From Arsenicibacter rosenii (GTDB lineage: Bacteria; Bacteroidota; Bacteroidia; Cytophagales; Spirosomataceae): 64,000 nt of DNA. Numbering within the stretch: position 1 is the first letter of the stretch; each line of letters opens with the position of its first letter. Made by a program: the position numbers and the translations under genes. Below are positions 7,953 to 16,550 of the stretch, one piece after another. The DNA lies in contig NZ_MORL01000012.1 of assembly GCF_001870735.1 (NCBI RefSeq), positions 62,001 to 126,000 of the forward strand, in the 5' to 3' direction. The notes below the pieces were generated by a model. It was not told the origin of the DNA. It did no database searches and was given only the letters and a program-made list of their open reading frames with translations.

Positions 7953-10937
7953 ATGAACCGGAAATTATTTCTCCTCGATGCGATGGCCCTCATATACCGG
8001 GCACATTTTGCATTCAATAAAAGCCCGCGTATTACCACCCGTGGCCTGAATACCAGCTGTATCTTTGGTTTTATGAACTCCCTGCTGGAAGTACTGACCA
8101 AAGAGAAGCCTACCCATATCGGCGTGGCCTTCGATACGTCGAAAAAAACGTTCCGGCATGAACAGTTTGAGCAGTACAAAGCCAACCGGCAGTCACAGCC
8201 GGAAGACATTACCGTCGCGATTCCGTATATCAAGCAGATCGTCGAAGCGATGAACATCCCGCTGTTGTGGCTGGATGGATATGAGGCCGACGATATCATC
8301 GGGACGCTCTCACAAAAAGCTTGTGCGACCGGTGAGTTTGAAACCTATATGATGACGCCCGACAAAGACTATGGGCAGCTGGTCAACGACTGTGTGTTTA
8401 TCTACAAACCGGCGTTTATGGGTAAACCGGCCGAAAAGCTGGGCGTGACCGAAATTCTGGACCGCTGGCAGATCGAACGGGTCGATCAGGTGATTGATAT
8501 TCTGGGGTTGATGGGCGATGCGGTCGACAACATTCCGGGAATTCCGGGCATAGGCGAAAAAACGGCGCAGAAACTGATAGCCGAGTTCGGAACGATTGAA
8601 AACCTGATTGCCGGTGCTGATAAGCTGAAAGGAAAGCAAAAGGAGAATGTCGTCAATTTTGCGCAGCAGGGCTTGCTGTCGAAACAACTGGCAACGATTC
8701 ACCTCGACGTGCCGATTCCGTTTGATCCGGAAGCGCTTCAACTCAAAGAATATGACAAGCCACGTTTGTCGGCGTTAATGGACGAACTGGAGTTCCGGCA
8801 GTTAAAGGGCCGGTTGCTGGGTGCCGACTATGAGGCGGCTCCGGCGGCCAAAGCGGCAACACCGGCGAAACCGTCTGCGAAAGCGGCTCCGGCGGGGCAG
8901 ATGGACCTCTTTGCACAGGTGGCCCCTACACCGTCCGGTACGCAGGACCTGCCGTTCGACTTCGGTGACAGCGATACAACTGATCAGCCGGTGCGGGTGC
9001 CGGTCGCATCGGGTGCGTCGGCTACGCCGGATCAGGTAGTAACCGAGGTGGCCAATGAGGGAGAACAGCCTGCTTTTCTGGATGTACCTTACGAAACGGA
9101 GACGCCTGAATTGTCAGACAGCCGGCAAACCATCCATACCGTCCGCCATGATTACCGGCTGGTCGATACGCCTGAACTCCGGCAGGATCTGGCCTATTAC
9201 CTGAGCCTTCAGGAATCGTTCTGCTTTGATTCGGAAACCACGTCGGTCGACCCGGTCGAGGCCGATCTGGTGGGCTTGTCGTTTGCATACCGGAAGGGCG
9301 AGGCCTTCTACGTTCCGGTACCGGCCGACAAAGACGAAGCACAGGCGATTGTCGATGTATTCAAAGGTGTGTTCGAAAATCCGGCTATCCGGAAAATCGG
9401 GCAGAACCTCAAATACGACATACTGATGCTGAAAAAATACGGTGTTGAAGTACAGGGCAAACTCTTCGATACCATGCTCGCGCACTACCTGATTGAGCCG
9501 GAGCAACGCCACAACATGGACATCATGGCCATGACGTACCTGAACTACCAGCCGGTGTCGATTGAGGAACTGATTGGTAAAAAAGGACCGAAGCAGCTGA
9601 CCATGCGCGATGTGGAGATGCAGAAGGTGGTGGAATACGCGGCCGAAGATGCCGATATTACGCTGCAGCTTAAGGAGACCTTTGCGCCGCTGCTCGAAAA
9701 AGACAGCCTGAACAAACTATTTGAGCAGGTCGAAATGCCGCTGGTAAATGTGCTGGCCGACATCGAGCTGGAAGGTGTCCGCGTCGATCAGAAGGCGCTG
9801 GCCGATCTGTCGGCGACACTGGATGTTGATATCCGGCAGGTGCAGCAGGAGATTTATACGATTGCAGGCAGTGAGTTCAACATCGGGTCACCGAAGCAGT
9901 TGGGCGAAATCCTGTTTGAGCGCCTGAAGCTCGACAAAAACGCCAAAAAAACGCGGACAGGCCAGTATGCGACCGGTGAAGAGATCCTCTCCAAACTGGA
10001 AGAAGAACACGAAATTGCCCGCAAGATTCTGGATTACCGCGAGCTGGTGAAACTGAAAAATACATATGTGGATGCCTTGCCGTTGCTGATCAGTAAGCGG
10101 GATGGCCGGATTCATACGTCGTTTAATCAGGCGGTGGCAGCAACGGGACGCTTAAGCTCGACCAACCCGAATTTGCAGAACATTCCGATCCGGACGCCGC
10201 GGGGTAAGGAGATCCGCAAGGCATTTGTGCCGCGTTCGGACGAATTTGTGATCATGTCGGCCGATTACTCGCAGATTGAGTTGCGGATTATGGCTGCCTT
10301 CAGTGGTGACCCGACCATGCTCGACGCGTTTAATAACGGCATTGACATTCATACGAGTACGGCCAGTAAGGTGTTTGGCGTACCGATTGCCGAGGTAACG
10401 GGCGACATGCGCCGGAAAGCCAAAACCATCAACTTCGGGATTATTTACGGCATTTCGGCCTTCGGCTTGTCGCAGCGTCTGAAAATTCCGCGGAAAGAAG
10501 CCGCCCGGATTATCGACGATTACTTCGCGCAGTTTGCCGCTGTAAAAGGGTACATGGACGAAACCATCGAAAAGGCGCGGAACTGTGGCTATGCGGAAAC
10601 GATTCTGGGTCGCCGCCGGTACCTGCGCGACATCAACTCCCGCAATCAGACCGACCGGCAGTTTGCGGAGCGCAACGCCATCAACGCCCCGATTCAGGGA
10701 AGTGCGGCCGATATGCTGAAGATTGCCATGATTCAGATCCACGACTTCATGCAGGCCAACCACCTGAAATCAAAGATGATCCTGACGGTGCACGATGAAT
10801 TGGTCTTTGACGCTCACCGTTCTGAACTGGATATGCTGCGCGAAAACGTCGACCATATCATGCGCAACGCTATCCCTATGGCCGTCAAAATGGAAACCGG
10901 CATCGGTACCGGCGACAACTGGCTGGAAGCGCATTAA
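7953..10937 (+). CDS. polA: DNA polymerase I
   Basis: The 994-residue protein has all three parts of a full-length Pol I. The N-terminal 5'-3' flap nuclease (about 1-290) includes DGYEADDIIGTL and GDAVDNIPGIPGIGEKTA. A variable Ala/Pro-rich linker (about 290-385) follows. The 3'-5' exonuclease has the acidic residues intact: Asp426 and Glu428 in FDSETTS, NLKYD and YAAEDAD. The polymerase carries motif A with Asp771 (DYSQIELR), motif B KTINFGIIYG and motif C with Asp948 (VHDELVF). Phe in motif B is the usual residue disfavouring dideoxynucleotides. Proofreading should be active. It acts in Okazaki-fragment maturation and repair. The upstream 160 bases contain a repeated AATCCTG motif but no clear promoter. 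Confidence 0.98.
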   Translation: MNRKLFLLDAMALIYRAHFAFNKSPRITTRGLNTSCIFGFMNSLLEVLTKEKPTHIGVAFDTSKKTFRHEQFEQYKANRQSQPEDITVAIPYIKQIVEAMNIPLLWLDGYEADDIIGTLSQKACATGEFETYMMTPDKDYGQLVNDCVFIYKPAFMGKPAEKLGVTEILDRWQIERVDQVIDILGLMGDAVDNIPGIPGIGEKTAQKLIAEFGTIENLIAGADKLKGKQKENVVNFAQQGLLSKQLATIHLDVPIPFDPEALQLKEYDKPRLSALMDELEFRQLKGRLLGADYEAAPAAKAATPAKPSAKAAPAGQMDLFAQVAPTPSGTQDLPFDFGDSDTTDQPVRVPVASGASATPDQVVTEVANEGEQPAFLDVPYETETPELSDSRQTIHTVRHDYRLVDTPELRQDLAYYLSLQESFCFDSETTSVDPVEADLVGLSFAYRKGEAFYVPVPADKDEAQAIVDVFKGVFENPAIRKIGQNLKYDILMLKKYGVEVQGKLFDTMLAHYLIEPEQRHNMDIMAMTYLNYQPVSIEELIGKKGPKQLTMRDVEMQKVVEYAAEDADITLQLKETFAPLLEKDSLNKLFEQVEMPLVNVLADIELEGVRVDQKALADLSATLDVDIRQVQQEIYTIAGSEFNIGSPKQLGEILFERLKLDKNAKKTRTGQYATGEEILSKLEEEHEIARKILDYRELVKLKNTYVDALPLLISKRDGRIHTSFNQAVAATGRLSSTNPNLQNIPIRTPRGKEIRKAFVPRSDEFVIMSADYSQIELRIMAAFSGDPTMLDAFNNGIDIHTSTASKVFGVPIAEVTGDMRRKAKTINFGIIYGISAFGLSQRLKIPRKEAARIIDDYFAQFAAVKGYMDETIEKARNCGYAETILGRRRYLRDINSRNQTDRQFAERNAINAPIQGSAADMLKIAMIQIHDFMQANHLKSKMILTVHDELVFDAHRSELDMLRENVDHIMRNAIPMAVKMETGIGTGDNWLEAH

Positions 10938-10961
10938 TAAACATTGATTCGAATTATGTAC

Positions 10962-10988
10962 GGGCGACCCCGTGTGGTCGCCCTTTTT
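10962..10988 (+). terminator. Intrinsic terminator of polA
   Basis: An 8-base stem GGGCGACC/GGTCGCCC with loop CCGTGT is followed by TTTTT. It is the first copy of the 47-base repeat that follows polA. Confidence 0.75.
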
Positions 10989-11077
10989 AATCAATGCAAT
11001 TTATGTGCGGGCGACCCCGTGTGGTCGCCCATTTTAATCAATGCAATTTATGTGCGGTTGCCCCCGTGTGGTCGCCC
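10962..11077. repeat. Three tandem copies of a 47-base hairpin repeat
   Basis: Copies begin at 10962, 11009 and 11056, exactly 47 bases apart. Each has a GGGCGACC-CCGTGT-GGTCGCCC hairpin followed by an AT-rich spacer containing AATCAATGCAATTTATGTGC. Copies 1 and 2 are nearly identical; copy 3 has a degraded left arm (GGTTGCCC) and a changed spacer. The hairpin resembles widespread short intergenic repeats. Copy 1 has a T-run and can end polA transcription; the others may back it up. Confidence 0.85.
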
Positions 11078-11109
11078 ATTTCCGGCAATGCAATGGGCCA
11101 TTGATGCAT

Positions 11110-11147
11110 AGTGGTGGCACGACTCAGAGTCGTGCCACCACTTTTTT
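11110..11147 (+). repeat. Perfect inverted repeat of the GTGGTGGCACGAC family, terminator-like
   Basis: Arms of 16 bases (11110-11125 and 11127-11142) are separated by one A and followed by TTTTTT. The same arms recur at 36204-36236, and 11-base versions at 63344-63398. Here the element sits between polA and the convergent DUF5690 gene and could terminate plus-strand transcription. Confidence 0.8.
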
Positions 11148-11168
11148 AGATCGGGAGCGCGGAGCCGA

Positions 11169-12461
11169 TCAGGCTTTTTGAAACGCCTCGTATTTGCCCC
11201 GGAAATACACATACGATCCCACCACCATAAGGGTATAAAACGCGGCCAGGACGTAGGCACCGTACAGGAAAAAGTCGTGGAAGCTGATGTTGGCCTGCCC
11301 GAAATTTTTGTACAACGATACCCCGACACTGCCTAGGTAGCCGTACCAGTCGGCCAGCGTAACCAGAAAACCCACCGTGCTGACGTAGCGGAACGTTGCC
11401 ACCATCCGCTCAAAGTATAAGCCGTTGCAGGGCACATAGGCCATATATAGCCCAAGGCCCGTCAGCAGAAACCAGTTCCCCGCCGACAGATAGCCGCTCT
11501 GGTAAATCCAGGTACTGATGCCTACCAGCAGCCCACCCGCCAGGATCATGCCGTTGACCAGCGTAAATGCCTGGAAATTGTCTTTTACCCGTTGCAGACC
11601 CGCCATCAGAATCAGCACACCGACGGCGACCATCGTTTCGGTTTTGGCGAAAATCGCCGGGCTTAGCGGGCCGCCGTCACTCGTTGCGCCGGCCAGAATC
11701 TCCGGCCCGAAATTATCGCGGAAATCGCGGAAGGCGGTCAGAAAGACGTACGAAATAATGAGCATCACCAGTCCCGGCCGGAAGGTCCGGATAAAGGTCC
11801 GCCGTTCGTCACTTGTCATCGGGCGTCGTTCGGTGCGGAGGGCCTTATCTTCGTCGGTAGGTGGTGGCAACAAGGTAAGCGCATATACCGAAATCAGCAT
11901 CGGCAGTACAAACAGCGAACCTGTCACGAACGGGAGCCAGAACTCGGTAACGCCCCAGCTGGTTTTGATGGTCAGCGCGACGGTTTTCACAAAGCCGGAG
12001 GCAAAGATGAACGACGCCGTCAGGCCCGCCACCAGCGCATCGGTCTGCTTGCGGCCTTCCAGAAAGCCTAATACGACACCGTAAACCATGCCGAGAGGCA
12101 GGCCGTTGAGGTACAGAAACGGAATATTGTAGGGAGCAGGCACCAGCGCAAACCCAAGCAGCGCCAGCAGGGCGATACCGACAAACAGCAACAGGTTCAT
12201 GGCCCGTTTGGCCGGCGACATCTCCGATACAATTTTGATTCCCAGACCTTTTGACGAAGCATAACCGAGGATCTGGGCCGTAATCAGCCAGATTTTATAA
12301 CTAACGCCTGCAAATGCCATGCCTTCGAACGTAACGGCGGTGATGCCTTTGCGGAACGCATACATGCAGGCGTAGGTGCAAAACGCTGCCACAGTGCCAA
12401 AGAGCATAAAGGCCGTCGGATTCCTCAGAAAAGCAGGAGATTGAACAGGTTGGGTTACCAT
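11169..12461 (-). CDS. DUF5690 family multi-pass transporter-like protein
   Basis: The 430-residue protein has about 12 hydrophobic segments in two halves, with a charged cytoplasmic loop near residues 205-225 (DEDKALRTERR), the plan of a major-facilitator carrier. Features of the Bacteroidota DUF5690 group include FCTYACMYAFRKGI near the start, AFRDFRDNFGPEI in the second half and PCNGLYFERM near the end. It is an inner-membrane protein; no substrate is known. It is transcribed divergently from the sulfite-dehydrogenase pair, with 262 bases between them, but a functional tie is not shown. The ATG at 12461 is the natural start. Confidence 0.75.
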   Translation of the reverse strand: MVTQPVQSPAFLRNPTAFMLFGTVAAFCTYACMYAFRKGITAVTFEGMAFAGVSYKIWLITAQILGYASSKGLGIKIVSEMSPAKRAMNLLLFVGIALLALLGFALVPAPYNIPFLYLNGLPLGMVYGVVLGFLEGRKQTDALVAGLTASFIFASGFVKTVALTIKTSWGVTEFWLPFVTGSLFVLPMLISVYALTLLPPPTDEDKALRTERRPMTSDERRTFIRTFRPGLVMLIISYVFLTAFRDFRDNFGPEILAGATSDGGPLSPAIFAKTETMVAVGVLILMAGLQRVKDNFQAFTLVNGMILAGGLLVGISTWIYQSGYLSAGNWFLLTGLGLYMAYVPCNGLYFERMVATFRYVSTVGFLVTLADWYGYLGSVGVSLYKNFGQANISFHDFFLYGAYVLAAFYTLMVVGSYVYFRGKYEAFQKA

Positions 12462-12574
12462 GAACAGGGTTGTTTGTCGGATGAGCGGCCGTACGGCCCG
12501 TTTTCAGCCCACAATATATGGATTGGATCGCAACCCGCATGCGTTATCTTTCTGTTAACGGCGTTATCTTTGGG

Positions 12575-12650
12575 AATTAAAGAGCGGAAGAGAGAAAGAG
12601 CGGCCGTCGCGCGGTGAAAGAGCGGCCCGCCGCTGCGGTGAAAGAGTGAA
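12575..12650. repeat. Purine-rich repeats in a divergent intergenic region
   Basis: Within the 262-base divergent gap (12462-12723), this stretch repeats GAAAGAG four times, and GCGGTGAAAGAG occurs twice exactly. No hairpin or open frame explains it. An imperfect relative of the GTGGTGGCACGAC family (GTGGCATGCCACCAC) lies just downstream at 12660-12674. Confidence 0.5.
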
Positions 12651-12723
12651 TTGTGCAAGTGGCATGCCACCACTACTAACTCAGAACCCAACAGTAACCC
12701 AATAAATAACCCTGAATAAAAAA

Positions 12724-13953
12724 ATGAACCATCTTTTCGACCGCCGGGGCTTTTTGCAACGTTCAGCCCTGGCCACCATGACGACCCTGCTCGGTACGGA
12801 CATTGTGTTTGCCGACCGGATGCCTGCCAATTACCTGCCTGTGGTGTTTGGTACGGAACCAGACCCGATGCCTGCCAAGCATAAGGACATGCTGGTGCTC
12901 AACAATAAGCCGTGGAACGTGGAGGCTGTGCCGCATTTGCTGGACGATGCCGTGACGCCGGCCGACAAAATGTTTATCCGTAACAACGGGCTGATGCCGG
13001 AAAGCGTCGATGCCGCCAACTGGACACTGACCATCAACGGCGAGTCGGTGAAGGCGCCGAAGACCTATAGTCTGGCCGATCTGAAGAAGAAATTTAAACC
13101 CTATACCTACCAGCTGGTACTCGAATGTGCCGGTAACGGACGGGCGAATTATTACCCGAAAACGGCCGGTAACCAGTGGGCCGACGGAGCAGTGAGCTGC
13201 GCTGAGTGGACGGGTGTCCGCCTAAAAGATATACTGGCGGATGTGGGCCTGAAAGACGACGCTGTTTATATCGGCTATTATGGCCGCGATCTGCACCTGA
13301 GCCTTGATCCGAAACAATCGCCGATTTCGCGCGGAGTTCCTATGCGGAAGGCCCTGGAAGACGAAACCCTGATTGCCTGGGCCATGAACGGGCAGGATAT
13401 CCCGATGGCGCATGGCTATCCGCTGCGGCTCGTTATCGGCGGTTGGCCGGCCTCAGTGTCGGGCAAGTGGCTGCACACAATCTCGGTCCGGAATAAGGTG
13501 CACGATGGAACGAAAATGACGGGCAAGAGTTATAAGGTACCCATCAATCCCGTTGAGCCGGGCTACGATCCGCCGGAAAGCGAGTTCAAAATCATTGAGT
13601 CGATGCCGGTGAAGTCGCTGATTACGTTTCCGAAAACCGGGGCAACGGTGCCGGTCGGTCAGGCAATTAGTTTGCGCGGACATGCGTGGGCCGGTGACCG
13701 GGCTGTACGTGAAGTCCAGGTCTCGGTTGATTTCGGGGCAACGTGGCAGAAAACAAGCCTGAAAGCGCCGAAAAACCGGCTGGCGTGGCAACAGTGGTCG
13801 ACCGAAATCCGGTTGCCGCAGAAAGGCTATTACGAAATATGGGCGCGGGCCGTTGACGATGCCGGAGTCGCTCAGCCTATGGTCATGCCGCAGTGGAACC
13901 CCGAAGGCTACTGTAACAATGCCTGTCACCGGATTGCCGTTAAACTCGTATAA
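12724..13953 (+). CDS. Periplasmic sulfite-oxidase-family molybdenum enzyme
   Basis: The 409-residue protein opens with a Tat-type signal (DRRGFLQRSALA), fitting export of a folded, cofactor-loaded enzyme. The oxidoreductase molybdopterin domain (about 75-270) contains LECAGNGR, whose Cys135 should bind molybdenum, then GAVSCAEWTGV and VGG/IGGWPASVSGKW. Residues about 300-405 form the Mo-co dimerisation domain. This plan matches SorA/SorT sulfite dehydrogenases. The gene five bases downstream encodes a cytochrome c, the natural electron acceptor. The likely reaction is sulfite to sulfate with electrons passed to the cytochrome, though other oxyanions or sulfoxides cannot be excluded by sequence. 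Confidence 0.87.
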   Translation: MNHLFDRRGFLQRSALATMTTLLGTDIVFADRMPANYLPVVFGTEPDPMPAKHKDMLVLNNKPWNVEAVPHLLDDAVTPADKMFIRNNGLMPESVDAANWTLTINGESVKAPKTYSLADLKKKFKPYTYQLVLECAGNGRANYYPKTAGNQWADGAVSCAEWTGVRLKDILADVGLKDDAVYIGYYGRDLHLSLDPKQSPISRGVPMRKALEDETLIAWAMNGQDIPMAHGYPLRLVIGGWPASVSGKWLHTISVRNKVHDGTKMTGKSYKVPINPVEPGYDPPESEFKIIESMPVKSLITFPKTGATVPVGQAISLRGHAWAGDRAVREVQVSVDFGATWQKTSLKAPKNRLAWQQWSTEIRLPQKGYYEIWARAVDDAGVAQPMVMPQWNPEGYCNNACHRIAVKLV

Positions 13954-13958
13954 ATGTT

Positions 13959-14378
13959 ATGAGAAAACTGCATGCACTTCTACTAACCCTCGGAGCTGCC
14001 ATTGGGCTTGCTGCCTTTGTGCAACCGGCTGAAAAAAAACGCGTTGATACAATGGTCGTCCCGGAGATGGCCGTGGCCGATTCCGTGAAAAAAGATCCGG
14101 AAACCGGGCTGGCCATAGACGGGCAGCTGATGCTGGTAAAAGCACACTGTACGTCCTGTCATTCACCGAAACTAATTATCCAGAACCGCTTTACGCGGGA
14201 TGGCTGGAAAGAAAAAATACGCTGGATGCAGCGCACCCAGAAACTCTGGGACTTAGGTGAATCCGAGCCTAAAGTGCTTGATTATCTGGTCAAATATTAT
14301 GGACCGGAGCAAAAAACATTCGACGGGCGACGGATGCCGTTGAAAGACGTGAAGTGGTACGAATTGAAAAGTAAGTGA
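13959..14378 (+). CDS. Small monoheme cytochrome c, sulfite dehydrogenase partner
   Basis: The 139-residue protein has a signal-like hydrophobic N-terminus (about 1-20), a single heme c motif CTSCH at about residue 64 and a likely distal Met in RRMPLKDVKW near the C-terminus. It starts five bases after the molybdenum subunit stop, the same arrangement as sorA-sorB. It should accept electrons from sulfite in the periplasm and pass them to the respiratory chain. The small size and lack of other domains fit a dedicated subunit. The specific pairing is inferred from position and family knowledge. Confidence 0.87.
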   Translation: MRKLHALLLTLGAAIGLAAFVQPAEKKRVDTMVVPEMAVADSVKKDPETGLAIDGQLMLVKAHCTSCHSPKLIIQNRFTRDGWKEKIRWMQRTQKLWDLGESEPKVLDYLVKYYGPEQKTFDGRRMPLKDVKWYELKSK

Positions 14379-14479
14379 TTCGTGATCGAGAGCCAATCAT
14401 ACCTCGTAAATCAATTAAGTAAGCAGAATTTGATTAGATTTAGCCAGAGGGCAAAAAGCTGTATTTCAATGGCTTATTT

Positions 14480-14510
14480 ACTCAATCGCACATTCACTAA
14501 TTCGCTCAGT
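14480..14510 (+). repeat. CTCAATCGCACA-type leader motif before a start codon
   Basis: ACTCAATCGCACATTCACTA followed by TTCGCTCAGT lies just before the ATG at 14516. CTCAATCGCACA recurs exactly at 29775-29786, before the ATG at 29801, and a related run lies at 62256-62280, before the ATG at 62288. Confidence 0.5.
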
Positions 14511-14515
14511 AACTT

Positions 14516-15253
14516 ATGTCAGTAAAGCATTTTTATCAGACACTCTATCAGGGCGATCAGCTGTTCCGGCTGGATGAGCGCATGTTTTCGGGCATAAATC
14601 CGGAATACAAAGGCGCGATTCCGGCGGCGACCGAACCGGTGGCCGGCATGGTACAACCTGAGCTGTCTGAGCCGGTAACGGTCGTTGAACCGGTGACCAT
14701 TGCGGCTCCGGTTGTGATGGACGTGATTACACCTGAGCCGGTTTCTGTCCGGCCGGTTACCGTCCCTGACGCAGCACCTGAACCGGTACCGATGCCAACA
14801 CCGGTTGTACGGGTGCAGCCAACGCCGGTTATTGTCAAAGCGCCGGATGCCGCGCCGGTACCCCAACCGCCGGTGGCACAACCTGCCCCCGCTGTCATCA
14901 ATCAGAAAGTATTGATTCTGGCCGATGAAGAGCTGACAGCCAGCGACCTGTTGTTTCTGGAGAAAATTCTGAAAGCGGTAAACCTCAATCTGGATGGGGT
15001 AGAACTCATGAATCTGCACCGGATCGGGCATATTGATTTTGCCGATGTATTGCGGGGGAAATACATTCATCACTTCATTACGTTCGGGGTACCGTTCCGC
15101 CGGATCGGGCTTGACATTATGATGGATCGCTATCAGCCGGTTCGCTTTGAGGGTATTTCGTTTTTAATGGCCGACTCATTGCCGACGGTAGAGGCCGACC
15201 AGAACCTGAAACGGGCACTCTGGCATTCGCTGAAACGTGTTTTTAGCCTGTAG
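14516..15253 (+). CDS. Protein with Pro/Val-rich linker and HolD (Pol III psi)-like C-terminal domain
   Basis: This 245-residue protein has three parts: a short N-terminal segment (about 1-35, YQTLYQGDQLFRLDERMF), a long linker rich in Pro, Val, Ala and Thr (about 36-130) and a C-terminal domain (about 135-245). The C-terminal domain starts KVLILADEELTASDLLFLEK, has HHFITFGV in the middle and ends LKRALWHSLKRVF. Spacing and hydrophobic pattern resemble E. coli HolD, the DNA polymerase III psi subunit, which has a uracil-DNA-glycosylase-type fold (compare its RAALWQQI end). It could therefore be a clamp-loader accessory protein. This is inference from remote similarity; a Bacteroidota protein of unknown role is the safe call. 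No signal peptide. Confidence 0.6.
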   Translation: MSVKHFYQTLYQGDQLFRLDERMFSGINPEYKGAIPAATEPVAGMVQPELSEPVTVVEPVTIAAPVVMDVITPEPVSVRPVTVPDAAPEPVPMPTPVVRVQPTPVIVKAPDAAPVPQPPVAQPAPAVINQKVLILADEELTASDLLFLEKILKAVNLNLDGVELMNLHRIGHIDFADVLRGKYIHHFITFGVPFRRIGLDIMMDRYQPVRFEGISFLMADSLPTVEADQNLKRALWHSLKRVFSL

Positions 15254-15264
15254 AGCGCGTTTTT

Positions 15265-15280
15265 TGGCCCGATATTGGCA
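15265..15280 (+). promoter_or_regulatory. Possible sigma-54 promoter (weak)
   Basis: TTGGCCCG-ATAT-TGGCA has the GG-N10-GC spacing and differs from the consensus TTGGCACG-N4-TTGCA at two positions. It lies about 140 bases before the ATG at 15420. A chance match is possible because nothing else marks it. Confidence 0.3.
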
Positions 15281-15419
15281 GGATTTTTTCATATTTAAGA
15301 CCAAAAAAGCAGCGCCCGCCATACTGAAAAGCCGCTTACGGGCTGGCTGTCAGGTAATTTAGCCTGCTTTTTGGCGTTATACATAAAGAGCAAATCGGAT
15401 AGGTAGCCGATACGATACG

Positions 15420-16517
15420 ATGACATTGACTGAACGATTCAGGAATTTGTTTCGACCAAAAGGTAAACAACAAACAGACATACCGGTAGCTGTTGTGGCA
15501 GAACCCGCCCCGATGGCTAACACCGTCAGGCCCGTGCCGTTGCCATTTTCAGACAATCGGGAGCCGGCGATGCTGTCTGCCGGTCTGCCGGTCGTAGCCG
15601 ATACGGTGCCGGCCTGGCTTGAAGATGAGGACCTGCTGCGCGACGAGGCCGTACTATTCGGGTTATCGGAAGCCCGTGCCGACGAAAAGGTAGCGTTAAT
15701 CAAGCATTATTTTGCCCACCGCACCGCTGATCTGGAACGTACGGTGGAGCGCTATAACGAGCAGATCGGGGAACTCAACCTGTTTATTGAGCAAAAAGAA
15801 AACCTGATCGGCGAACTGGAACACAAGCATGCGGGACTCGAAAACCGGCAACCTGCCGAGCATCATCTACCCCGGACGCTGGCCGGCCTCGCCCTTTCGG
15901 TGGTAATGTGTGTGGGCAACTACTTTCTGATTGCCGATACCCTGCTGCCTGCCTTTCCGCGTAACAGCGCGCTGATTTCCATCGGTGTGTTTCTGGCGGG
16001 TATGTTTAACCTGTTCAGCCGGACTTCGTTTTTACACGAGACCTCCGCACCCGTAACGCCCCGTCGTCTGCTGGAAGAGGTGGGTTTGCCGTTAGCCGCT
16101 TCGTTTTTTGTGCTCGTACAAGCCCTGCAAACCCAGCCGGTGCTGAATGCCGTGGCGTTATTCGTCTTTATTTTCTTCCTGTTTTTACTGGCCGGAAAAC
16201 TACTCTTAGGCACACTGACCGTTCTGCATCGTGACCTGCGTACCTACGCGGCTAACCAGACACTGGTAAAAGACAAACTGGCAAAACTCGGGGCCTGGGA
16301 GGCAGACATCCAGCTGTTGAAACGGGAGATCGACTATATCCGGGCGCAGAAGTGGCAGATCCTGCCTGACCTGAACCGGGCCGAAGCCAGTCTCGACCGG
16401 TTGAACGCAAGGCGGGATATGCTTGTTAGTCTGTTTATCAGTGAGTTTAATCTGGCGCGGCAGTTAAGATCCCGCCTGACCGAGAAGCAGCAAAAAGAAA
16501 TTCTCGACGGGCAATAG
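15420..16517 (+). CDS. Coiled-coil membrane protein of unknown function
   Basis: The 365-residue protein has a basic N-terminus (RFRNLFRPKGKQ), a linker, a coiled coil at about residues 85-150, then four hydrophobic segments (about 153-175, 180-200, 222-238 and 242-266) and a second coiled-coil region (about 275-355). There is no signal peptide or recognised domain. Both helical arms are likely cytoplasmic, making a membrane-anchored scaffold. The next gene, 33 bases away, encodes a protein with the same plan, so the two probably form one complex. I do not recognise the family. Confidence 0.68.
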   Translation: MTLTERFRNLFRPKGKQQTDIPVAVVAEPAPMANTVRPVPLPFSDNREPAMLSAGLPVVADTVPAWLEDEDLLRDEAVLFGLSEARADEKVALIKHYFAHRTADLERTVERYNEQIGELNLFIEQKENLIGELEHKHAGLENRQPAEHHLPRTLAGLALSVVMCVGNYFLIADTLLPAFPRNSALISIGVFLAGMFNLFSRTSFLHETSAPVTPRRLLEEVGLPLAASFFVLVQALQTQPVLNAVALFVFIFFLFLLAGKLLLGTLTVLHRDLRTYAANQTLVKDKLAKLGAWEADIQLLKREIDYIRAQKWQILPDLNRAEASLDRLNARRDMLVSLFISEFNLARQLRSRLTEKQQKEILDGQ

Positions 16518-16550
16518 GGGCGGAGGTGCCGGGCATAATCGCATTATCAG

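Noticed and set aside
10962-11077. CRISPR-like or small-RNA array behind polA
   Set aside because: Only three copies with near-identical spacers; it behaves like a tandem terminator element.
12565-12572. TATCTTTG as a -7 promoter box for the sulfite-dehydrogenase pair
   Set aside because: No -33 element at the right distance, and the start codon is about 150 bases away.
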